Shown here in pieces: positions 28,001 to 30,831 of a DNA stretch of 38,831 bases. A program made the translations under genes and the position numbers. Source of the DNA: an uncultured Eubacteriales bacterium (lineage in GTDB: Bacteria > Bacillota > Clostridia > Christensenellales > Aristaeellaceae); contig CACWLY010000010.1 of NCBI GenBank assembly GCA_902761825.1, positions 1-38,831 on the forward strand, written 5' to 3'. The first letter of the stretch is position 1. Each line of letters opens with the position of its first letter. The notes below the pieces were generated by a model, which was given only the letters and a program-made list of their open reading frames with translations, did no database searches and was not told where the DNA came from.

Positions 28001-30735
28001 TGCACCTCTACAGCGTGGACCGGCCCTCTGCCGAATCCATCGCCAAGAGCAGCAGCATCGGCATCGCCATGAACTTCAATACCATGAAGGGCAAAAACTA
28101 TGTCAAGCAGGAAAACGGCATCGACATCGGCGCAGGCGCCAATCTGGACAGCAAGGCCCAGCTTGACATCGTCAGCCTGACGAGCACCGCGGCCCACGCG
28201 GAAACCGTGGCCAGCGGCGGATCGCTGGCCGACGGAACGACGACCCAGGCGGAGAACAGGATCGACCGGATGGCCCGCGTCGCCATCGGCGACGGCGCGA
28301 TCATCACAGCCGGCAACGGCGTCAGGCTGGATGCGATCAGCGGCGAGTGGATCCTGCTTGATCTGCGTGATCTTGGAAGAATCAACGACAGAATCTACAC
28401 CCGCGCGGCTTCCGACGGGGCGGGCGCGTTTTCCATCGCCAACGCCAAGGCCCTGACGGACCTCGTCAGCAACAGCATCGTCTCCATCGGTCAGGGCGTC
28501 ACCATTACCTCCGGCAAAGGCCCAAGCGCCTACAACATCCTCGGAGACGGGGTGGATATCAGGGCATATTTCAGATCGGTCCTGCAGGAAAGCGACTATA
28601 ACGAGGAAACCGGAACATCTAAAGTCACGAACAATCCGGGCATAGAAACCATTGCGATCGCGGACAGCGCATCTGCGATCGGCATTCCCAAGACCATTGC
28701 GAAGACCACGATCACTGCCACAGACCTGATCAATATCAATTACAAAGGAACGAAGAAGACCACCATTACGGGCGGCTATGTTGCAGGTGATGCATCCACG
28801 GGCGGCACCACCGTAAAAACGTCGGCCAGATCCTACGGCAAGGGCGGCGTCGGCGTCGCCAGCTCGACCGCCTGGATCATCGCCGACCTGACCAACGCCA
28901 TCTGGATCGACAACACGGAGTTGAATTCCACGGAAAGCAACATCAACTTCTGGGCGTATAACGGATCCGGCGGCACGAGCAGGACGCACCTGATGGCCGA
29001 TTCTTTCAGCGGACTGGATGCTCTGGCCGGCAAGGTGGCGCCCACCACGCTGGTCACGGGCCTGACGACCAATCAGGTGCGCAGCAACGATACCGAAAGC
29101 GTCGCATTCAACACGACCAAAAACGAAAGGCATCAAGCGTCCTATCCGGTCGTCGGCCTGTGGTCCGAACTGTCCGCGACCTACAAGCGCTGGCAGAAAA
29201 AGATCCTGGGCATCACCGTCACCCTGACCAAGGCCAACGTGACCAAGAGGTACGAGTGGATCGACACCGCCCGCTGCGATTTCTGCGATGAAGGCGAGAA
29301 GGCAGATGTGACGCCTGGCGACCAGGGCGATATGGAACAGCGCTACAAGGACGCGTATGAGCGGGCGCTGGGGCCCATCGGCGTCATCGGCGCCATGGCC
29401 AGTGCCCTGGCCGTTGACCGGACCGCCCTGTACGCCTCGCAGCTGGCCAAGGGCCTGCTGCCCCTTACCTACATGAACACCCTGGCCACCCGGACCGCGC
29501 CCATCACCAAGGCCCGCTACGGCGACGAGGAAAACGAAGCGGCGTCCACGGTGTTCGTGCTGGATGAGCATGCCAGGGACACGCTGGACAAGGATGTGAC
29601 CATCGGCAAGAACAAGCTGGCTTCTTACCGCATGTGGGAAAACAACGCCACCTTCCATTCCGTGTATATGCTGCCCAATGCGGCGCGGCTGTACATGAGC
29701 TCGGGGAACTGGCTGGATTACGTGACGGATATCATGAAAGGCGAGGTGCTGAACGACGGCTATACCTATGAGATCGAAATGATCACCGCGCTGAACACGT
29801 ATGCGTACGAGAATCCTGAGATTCCCATCGGCAAAACGGGCCGCCTGAACTTCCGCACCGGCATGCTGACCGTTCCTTCCTACACAGACTTTGAACTGTA
29901 CCTGCACGAAGTCTCTTCCGCCTGGCTGATCGAACAGATGCAGAACGGATACATCCGCACGCTCATGGGCGATCAGGACGAACTGAACGCCTGCGCCAGG
30001 AACGGAAGCGATCTTCTGCCCGAAGGCGAAATCGTTGAAAACCTGATCGACGGCGGAACCGTGAACGGCATCCGGCTGTACTGGATCGGCGAAACGCCCG
30101 AAACGGCGCAGGATCCCGACCAGACGCTGCTCCTGCTGATGGTCAACGAAGAAACGGACGAGGTGGACGCGTTCCGCACCAGCCAGAACATGCTGCTCCG
30201 GAACGATCCGCTGGTGGACGTTTCCATGTATCTCTACCGCGACAGCGAAAGCGACCGCAGGGAGGAAGAAAAGTACAACGCCTTCTGGTTCGATTCTGAC
30301 GATCCGGAACTCAGCCTGGTGAAGCTGCTGACCAACGTGGTGGGCGGAAAGAACCTGGAAGTGCCCAGGCCCATCCGCGTGGTGCTGCGGGCCTACACCA
30401 TGCCCGGCATCGACCTGCCCGTGTACTCCCTGACGGATCACCTGTTCATGATGTGCGACGGCACAAAGGGCGATTACAGCCTGTTTGACGGAGCCTACCA
30501 CGTCAGCTTCGACGGCGATACCTTCGACAGCGATTATACCCACATTGAAGGCATCTCCTCCGGGGAGATCACCCTGACGATCAAGAAAGACCAGCCCGTC
30601 TGGCTGGAATGGATCGACGAGGACGAAGCGCGGGACATCGGCGGGGAATACCGCCAGCTGGTGGACGGCGAATGGGTGGAACAGACCCAGACGCCCGACA
30701 CCCAGGCGGACCGCGACAATTCCGATGCGGCGTGA
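9478..30735 (+). CDS. Giant repetitive beta-solenoid exoprotein, main part (frameshifted from its signal peptide)
   Basis: An open frame of 7085 codons. The frame is open from 9352; the GTG at 9478 is only the first start-like codon, lies inside the repeats and has no ribosome binding site, so this is the continuation of the gene starting at 8879. Order, numbered on the restored protein: Glu/Pro heptads to about 385; a surface-protein module (VGDYVITASGNIPEGAEIQAV ... VSFDTGSFS) about 405-565; eight TGDGDDTV-type turns about 678-840; a first beta-helix part; InlB-B/SHIRT-like modules about 1408-2251; then a very long solenoid with units like GGAVNVIVTKNASEAVMGSG to about 6700, interrupted by helical and charged inserts; and a non-repetitive C-terminal region. 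It resembles LktA/filamentous-haemagglutinin-type adhesins in style. There is no LPXTG, SLH, choline-binding or membrane anchor and very few Cys. The likely role is surface adhesion or a matrix (inference). Confidence 0.85.
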   Translation: MEETVPEEETVPEEVTTPEEEAAPAEETVPEEETAPEEEAAPAEETVPEEETVPEEVTTPEEEAAPAEETVPEEEAAPVEETVPEEEAAPEEEAVPEEEAAPAEETVPEEETVPEEVIAPEEETVPEAETAPAEETIPEEETVPAEVSASAEEAVPEEVTAPAEEAVPEEETVPEEVTTSKEEAAPVEETSAAPVEAEEPAPEAPAETEETRTLSTQVGDYVITASGNIPEGAEIQAVEIPAETAGTMTGKKLLFAYDIRLVVDGQVWQPEEHGASVRISVKDLTGKLSEEDIDIVHVKTDLMAADGSLSQEAVENAVQGLNDGSVERERIDTDADSGSVSFDTGSFSGFLGTAMAKLQSMFKDAMQAKAPEDKKVQLNLDKDTTYEGDVEFSTDQYDVGEGFEVELLAPDAGEDHLQSAGTTAIAGNISIKGMLVRMLGVSIAKGNKVSVEDAKLEYYGTKADDTVSVELKDDQSEANIVTGEGKDTVNLTAKAGKASVDTGAGDDQVEAALSDAANVTIATGDGDDAVTASVTGGGSLSVETGDGDDTVTARADSGEVKIETGDGGDKVNATAVKTAQTAISTGAGNDQVSLSDSSVGKAEVDTGDGDDTVELNAGAANGYSVGEAAIRTGDGDDTVTVVNKDRSTAVGTGRSGNITVDLGTGVNEATVSTDVAGVAPAVAINGAEGNDHVHITGTLDEKTAEAARITGTRENLTLAADVGTMNLTLSGIESLTDDLKNKRTVALTPGAAGKVNFSYNEAESFVNYVLKAPADKIENITVRSRDGSALTLANLVIDAETAWDGENKLVIPEGAVIDVQGLNLRLTARNIEVDGTIKADVVQIEALDGTGMYSRSLGELYSAFKGTIDIPVIDEVGSGIAAGAMAAWDLININDKATINIGKNGAVLSSGDVILLAKVEQSGTLISIVPLNVVNVKVAHASVDIAGKVYAGVSNLDAVNDSLSNVKFSEGHGSVRADAQIKTTIGYDDEGKMTDGLPLAVSVVYANAAVNVKEGAVVQASRDVQLGSRSEIKAATRADSGLEGLPAAVAVAVLINDVHTAVNGTLNARGGNGKVTAQGDVNAKTIADKGAGHKSLSGGYAAVSVALQDVKAELGKTASATAKGDMQVLSGAVEKVENRAAAAKVDSEQKKEGGEVKTFADLAKTMILGQLADKVWPEVKDLLGDGYFSESAEKKLDKAIKKVSPGNRSVKLDDDAQAHGDVQTAVDTLDGKTRVNVYVTPREGYKVKEVLWRGYNAGDKQYTAGSAIGSGNDWSFIQNVQNLTVYVHYEEAEAPDTPPTPEEQAEIEEFFKQYEQSEEDNAPVSDDEVNQIIEGMNTELKEKEDLDKQLRELEDGIEFADLTLSGTNGSILTQETKDDDNIHCLDQVYTGQKVRLIPNANEGYKLRNGGLTARYSVTETVDGEDVVVVRKVVINPDEQGRYYLEIPEKLDAGEGVTVSAEFEKGEESKDADSTQLQLTGTVAVAVADNDNQAVIAKGAQVNAGSVTVTANANTAIQNIADGTAASKADGSADKKNDDYAIKRPDKTEYKGYDAEGLKFGLLADATQNGSIQVEKAAGENRYAFIVKATPDEGYAVGAALISYYRDGEKMTRELIPGSDGKYRVVLTGADLDVDEGSTAYLSFGFVRADGGGTGGVTASAISAPQVILSNPIQIAYNAEKDENSDQVAGSMGKVVYNGNKNKTDDDGNVTAYAFQANPESAKGYALDGKLKATWKDASGNEQSKELTEENGVWYLEMDGIPAGSPILVSGAFKDDLHDFKVDSGNTKDGAVTLHDEKIKRSEKPRITVTPNAGYSLGDITVTYKDGTEKKTLKLSDGKLVQVKDKNGKPVEGLYELKNGLPALSDGEVTVSASFNRKSIGINAGENDTDKTFVLSEKFAAKGDKITVTPNADKVKAGYKVTKVTVTDGSGSPVTSGNGNSFTVPETIDDSAKLTVQVEMGLKEIEIKNAQLSGGKINSAVARADRGEKVTVSVKPEDGFRVKSGTLKAVITDANGSTTEVFASRQNDTAYTFDMPSDISANSTVSFIADFEPGQSDTTAVDTSLGAGIAVTIVGSETRADVLGAVDSQGNVKVQAAIDGGVKTEAKAGYSKGNIGMGGAVSVQVASMDAKALIHDSAKIGMNGKLIVDAKADIVYDVNADASGSKQASGVGVGAGIAVAVNGSDVFAGVQDGAAVGPLAGSKAMKGVSVTAVQKLKDAVKAKAGASGGTAAVPVAAVAVDAAKASAYMGRVSEEKLNLTENAAVSAMTQADHTISADASAAGKGAGIGGAFGVSVLSDRAAARLNQSVNAENVTVAAETVSNVKSTATASASGGKSGGKDADKQTDGLIGGAGKLAGKNKSSGVSGDSIEKMTKDRQKAETAEGSVAAAGAVAVNVQNSESRAEIKDGVNVKAGGLLAVTALNGTVSKVMGNASATKSNIGVGVGVAVNVIGLKNIAQMGDGEFEAAMLKVTALTKEAEPEKKETESPKDKAKNQDAAVTELTEMVNGYIYDLAKEIGLDQYVPTEMLTGILDPIVEEVAGSLLEATGMGELFSGGIGAKYDAAVKLLTDSGNALADLPEQLIDPLMEIMTDALDLDSLTEKQYKALREALLSELKQRLQDNLFDADALKDSVLDTLKGAALEWVEKEGPGLLRGMLTDGADAAGLEKAGKEAAKYLGQALKAEIKRIAQKSFEQALQNVNVPGVTMLNRSRAVKAFSEVKDAWQAGTLDNIFESVTGYATETFKSKVFDYEKMIETLSKTNFKDKIVTALRTGAKKAQVTLANEAVAKLTSKLGVVMEAEQEKAVGHVVETQAVSGAGAKDVGVAGSVAVTVLNAATKAEIAASESKITVARDMTVEAKELRAVKNVSSAALDKNGKAEGNKSAEKAANGDAGGSNGASSTVKANHATLEARAGATARIANADSGDAKPKFYIAVKEGYQLKAEKDGGEDKYYAEYSYTDKTGKEVTGKVEMTKAGKEFVVDPTSGDLSGIDENTDVRLVVTPEEVLRELPAVDFSMSEVKPGENEKDPVTVSVKGREKEDGKVVARAGEQVEITVKKAEGRHVKQIGVSYKDAEGNYKDVYLPVSANNSKEVTYVFDMPDAEVEAILVNFVENEEGYQDTANSDATGTTVGVGAAFSMVYGDVDVKAAVGTRGGLTAGELTMNAESDHKEDIASAAGTDPLTGDLDTDATKDFSLDASVALNILDHDITAEIGEGTAVETTGYTAAAEKEGEEDTVKDGDLKITAKETALTETTSSAFAVGGETAVGASAALNLAWSKVNAAVLSGAVVAGSASVAADSHSEDKTAAIASAMGADIARTLAKAGKTADNIAEKSNQVLDGSIWDSKDGGDKKDGKDSKDNQKNTKTGENINKRLDEKKGDEGAAPPAGSPVSTGALASQGVSTSTDKAAEEGKNEAKDQMKDQALDQVGIDDSSEPNKVQVAAAVGLAIASHDAQTRIGAISAGKGISATAENTGNFSTMGTGAAMSLAKKANSIAFGVAVSVNKNTSGVTVTGDLTGSEDIAVTSKLTQNMDGDFAGKLAAQSLAGSVSGKDSKISLAGAVSVVVSKAQSTVEIEGGTGNGDAARKLSGANVTVEATDKSKLAARAGGVSFSRGSSVGMGISSTNIISSNNVTAEVGDNTAITADSFRLNAEKLAVTQADYESPIDLKYLVTDSSALSDDQRKEADTGLIDFHKEKDKDGNEKYKMEVSLSSEKLLEAVDGLNFLSSQNTYAEAIGGSVIAGDGNALAGSFAVAIDSNNVNAALGRNAVVTLRDGDMTVNAANGNTARLITGSLSVAAGKKTSAGGLSASVLVDQNTVKSEIGDGAEIKGVNDFTQNAETTGNIQAYTVAAAIAGGNVKGGAVNVIVTKNASEAVMGSGVRITAAGDASVKSNTDQDLMTISVSAPLGLGQTAAGGTVNVIVDKSTSGSKLGNGVNITAAKGIAITSDVKDQLISGTASASMAKSTDVSPSDADGESEGTDGSSDGDASKAESPVAKKSSFAGVVNVIVSKSAADTKVGSSAVLTAANEDLKLTADNDAWMLNASLAAAANLGQGEATGASINVNVFNRDAKVTLKDATLTAGRDLIMQSAGKDTSILAGLSIAGGGKGALSGNIGVLVEKNRINTVIENKVTAAAGRNAILEAYYSDFTVDVAGTIAGSAEEASGATILTVVKGNNIRTSLGESTVNSNTESFDASRNRLGEDVKGVYVGANATETQIIGGAGVAVAGKSDGLFSSLNGVVAVLVNNNKVHSDASKATLTTGTKDWKYDTLRLIYRPAGASSNYATTRDIDSFNTMISRLSKGEYAWLDFYEGNTTDSSKRHRVDLNNLQAVYDILQIDRKVPADVTAAVSAKDDTVQTVFAGGLSVSGGSGAGAAVVTIVSNKDVQAKAHNVSAGTIAVSADNRDKITQVAVSAGVSTDESAFQVGASVQVLQSKALAAVDGVLNATAGNVDVASNNETNLTNAAVTLAVGGSNAITPVGIVTYFRGESEALVKKNASVTAAKDVNVSASADKEIKGYTIGAAASGGLGLSGAVNVIVTRDKTKAATEYGSKITATEGDANITAHSDYRLRADSAAVALTTGGKLDAAAKAAVAVNAVVSVLKGSTIAQVDGQAEAKSGKLNVNAYGSRDVINVAATLSAGLGTASVGVTVMALVAGAKMSQDASDMLVYGNATEKNDDNTTFDSDKFLKAAGIGGASEHYDSEIEYDENGNPVMETVYDKDGKPVLDENGNEVKREKRRKNDTALSDMMKDDLAGNSHRESEQKVGSKDKKNPEESKFDATSKYRSGDFDEEDFKNDSETGRGENLQTEDKNGNDISDSEDVKNAKNVNVYTYEDPTDAVLAQITSNAVVEARQVNVEATQPVAVDLIGATLSASQGTGAGVSAVFAMLHSNVIASSTGEIKNATDGVNVKAFSVSGAFDSDTDAAARSDAMSEYMSNSNRKTDEITEKDLTDAEKKELEGIDDSSKREARKKQMLANKKEQAKKTKNEQKASLLDKLENRSIRALGIAAGFGSTGLAVSAAVVLTDNNTQAILGGKVTGAGDVNVTANHDYGSVMAATGSIAVGGTAANASVAVAQANGTVQALITAKGAQPVNGKEAYDIQSSGSVNVNTNSRVDADALAATVGIGGTAVNAGVALAFNRLHQETGIASGAKILAGKDVNVKAVSNTASNTYLLGVAAGSTSLTLNAAVSSVDADIDTHIGRSSPVKDGKVSNTEPVTVIKAENGDVTIENNVTSSAVPKVLSVAVGAYTAGGNILLAFNESNAQATADNADITAKNLKVAGNLTGSVDSTLLSAVVGLAGAGVSVNYADMRSANRATVMNSTVKTTESTRILTNENGEGTEAKAHTLSASLGLMSAGVNAAIARNNAKSYATLIGDKQLDVGELTVHARGNSSAKAEVEGLSIGLARAAATAVIALNDADARTTVLVGSAEKGKDEDGNDIAVSTKNLLKAEKGVNLNADQKGQTDTTVWTGGGSVIGTGLTFGLAYGRTNSIVDASINGGGHYAYLKSTNNGSDTIASTIKNASFDVISATALYGAAYSQDLYRTNIQLTGGDYVIDGNVDVNTNYSLTGKADVEPSSAGVDVGLASLAANVAIAKNTGYAGADFEMSIGSSHVLGDVNVKTQGVASTDAKVQTAKLSVKGASMTANIANSNLSMTQAAVLRSGGNTTVDGKVDVQSVVKSVSAQEALRMKRDAVKQRLAEKEIVITSKTSLARIILKKGADVSALSDELIEQAYNAIGGEPIVVGGAAAATASIGSMASTGVSVNLVGLDVSKAIARENMSNTAAIMGAAVDTEETTVPVDYGHWKDETVWDYDYDEIESVTYKYDVGDYHFSTTTARGDAVAKESLIADLIFSVDTPKRVTEGNDWKNGLKALFHDNAYADKVYQVAKTFEDNHKGGYGRAWNWNDEDGRSVKLFRRDAGDKDIENAISKAIAKADELGLFDMFTDETHWKEENNYPYRKITREVWDDDIKDEPGLKAVYDIDSNFLTIGGNMNVFSGVQNSGKTLSEARVENGKAYGLATAGSMSANARSTDSFSAMLEGLHATVGGTATIKAESNTNAEAIGGKAGGISGFSGGSVDVLAGVGRSSDFQTVNVIIGKGASLTAGSMTLLAKNLGNAKAGMKADTTISAAGISSSSQPTESWYSTAVIVGSDARLETTKGVMHLYSVDRPSAESIAKSSSIGIAMNFNTMKGKNYVKQENGIDIGAGANLDSKAQLDIVSLTSTAAHAETVASGGSLADGTTTQAENRIDRMARVAIGDGAIITAGNGVRLDAISGEWILLDLRDLGRINDRIYTRAASDGAGAFSIANAKALTDLVSNSIVSIGQGVTITSGKGPSAYNILGDGVDIRAYFRSVLQESDYNEETGTSKVTNNPGIETIAIADSASAIGIPKTIAKTTITATDLININYKGTKKTTITGGYVAGDASTGGTTVKTSARSYGKGGVGVASSTAWIIADLTNAIWIDNTELNSTESNINFWAYNGSGGTSRTHLMADSFSGLDALAGKVAPTTLVTGLTTNQVRSNDTESVAFNTTKNERHQASYPVVGLWSELSATYKRWQKKILGITVTLTKANVTKRYEWIDTARCDFCDEGEKADVTPGDQGDMEQRYKDAYERALGPIGVIGAMASALAVDRTALYASQLAKGLLPLTYMNTLATRTAPITKARYGDEENEAASTVFVLDEHARDTLDKDVTIGKNKLASYRMWENNATFHSVYMLPNAARLYMSSGNWLDYVTDIMKGEVLNDGYTYEIEMITALNTYAYENPEIPIGKTGRLNFRTGMLTVPSYTDFELYLHEVSSAWLIEQMQNGYIRTLMGDQDELNACARNGSDLLPEGEIVENLIDGGTVNGIRLYWIGETPETAQDPDQTLLLLMVNEETDEVDAFRTSQNMLLRNDPLVDVSMYLYRDSESDRREEEKYNAFWFDSDDPELSLVKLLTNVVGGKNLEVPRPIRVVLRAYTMPGIDLPVYSLTDHLFMMCDGTKGDYSLFDGAYHVSFDGDTFDSDYTHIEGISSGEITLTIKKDQPVWLEWIDEDEARDIGGEYRQLVDGEWVEQTQTPDTQADRDNSDAA
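10130..10540 (+). other. N-terminal surface-protein module of the giant protein
   Basis: Residues about 414-550. The pattern is PEGAEIQAVEI, then LLFAYDIRLVVDGQVWQPE, GASVRISVKDL, DIVHVKTD and finally SVSFDTGSFSGF. This order of short motifs is common in exported multidomain proteins of gut Firmicutes, where it forms a beta-sandwich between repeats. The assignment rests on pattern memory only. Confidence 0.5.
10921..11400 (+). repeat. Eight RTX-like TGxGxDxV turns at 20-21 residue pitch
   Basis: TGEGKDTV, TGAGDDQV, TGDGDDAV, TGDGDDTV, TGDGGDKV, TGAGNDQV, TGDGDDTV and TGDGDDTV start at 10921, 10981, 11044, 11107, 11167, 11230, 11293 and 11371. The spacing is 60-63 bases except for the last (78). 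The acidic Gly-Asp turns look like calcium-binding RTX loops, but they occur once per solenoid rung instead of every nine residues. Confidence 0.8.
13110..15650 (+). other. Series of InlB-B/SHIRT-like modules in the giant protein
   Basis: Residues about 1408-2251. Recurrent elements are VTPxxGYKV, a short strand with K-V-T-V, then YxFxMP or YYLEIP, ending in VSAxF (for example NVYVTPREGYKVKEV, ITVTPNAGYSLGDITVTY and AYTFDMPSDISANSTVSFIA). These match the pattern of divergent InlB B-repeat modules in secreted Firmicutes proteins. Two more such modules lie at about 18250-18840. Confidence 0.6.
16880..17900 (+). other. About 340-residue alpha-helical insert in the solenoid
   Basis: Residues about 2664-3004. 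The composition switches abruptly from Gly/Val/Ala/Thr strands to amphipathic helices rich in Leu, Lys, Glu and Ala (AVTELTEMVNGYIYDLAKEI, ALREALLSELKQRLQDNLF, KEAAKYLGQALKAEIKRIAQ), then returns to solenoid at VVETQAVSGAGAKDVGVAGS. It is a separate folded domain of unknown function; no family is recognised. Confidence 0.7.
23480..24490 (+). other. Charged low-complexity inserts in the giant protein
   Basis: Two Lys/Asp/Glu-rich segments, about 4864-5033 (DENGNPVMETVYDKDGKPVL, then KREKRRKNDTALSDMM) and 5133-5201 (TDAEKKELEG, KKEQAKKTKNEQKASLLDKL), flank one solenoid stretch. They are probably disordered or coiled and are candidate protease-sensitive sites. A similar Lys/Asp segment lies at about 19500-19790. 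Confidence 0.6.
29150..30735 (+). other. Non-repetitive C-terminal region of the giant protein
   Basis: Residues about 6754-7281. The solenoid ends and a mixed-composition globular region follows, with a CDFC motif (29275-29286), a Tyr/Met-rich part (WLDYVTDIMKGEVLNDGY) and a last acidic strand-rich part ending in DNSDAA. There is no sorting signal or hydrophobic tail. It could be a cap, an effector or a retention domain; no family is recognised. Confidence 0.6.
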
Positions 30736-30758
30736 AGCGCTGAAAACGACCCAAAACT

Positions 30759-30798
30759 TCCTGAAGGGAACCGCGAAAAGCAGCGGTTCCCTTCAGGA
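30759..30798 (+). promoter_or_regulatory. Strong intercistronic hairpin
   Basis: A perfect 16-base inverted repeat (TCCTGAAGGGAACCGC at 30759-30774 and its complement at 30783-30798) around the 8-base loop GAAAAGCA, 23 bases after the giant gene's stop. No T-run follows, so it may be a Rho-independent-like pause, an mRNA-stability element or an incomplete terminator that sets the level of the downstream protease. Confidence 0.7.
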
Positions 30799-30831
30799 CG
30801 TTCATAGATAGGAAAAAGGAGCTGTCCGAAA

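Larger units (their letters stand above)
15650..29000 (+). repeat. Long beta-solenoid repeat region of the giant protein
   Basis: Residues about 2255-6700. The loose unit is 60-70 residues: a Gly/Ala-rich strand set with V-N-V-I-V or VAVAVN, an N/K turn, A-x-I/L-G-x-G/A, V-T-A-x-x-D-V-x-V-x-A, then a spacer. Clear copies start near 21060, 21235 and 21490. Several dozen units can be picked out by eye; an exact count needs profile alignment. The pattern fits a right-handed beta-helix of the filamentous adhesin kind. Confidence 0.75.

Noticed and set aside
19783..30543. A 3586-codon open frame antisense to the giant gene
   Set aside because: It arises from the sense codon bias (many GCC, GGC, GAC, AAC codons), which leaves an antisense frame free of stops. 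The translation is His/Gly/Val/Ala-rich with no family pattern, ribosome binding site or domain.
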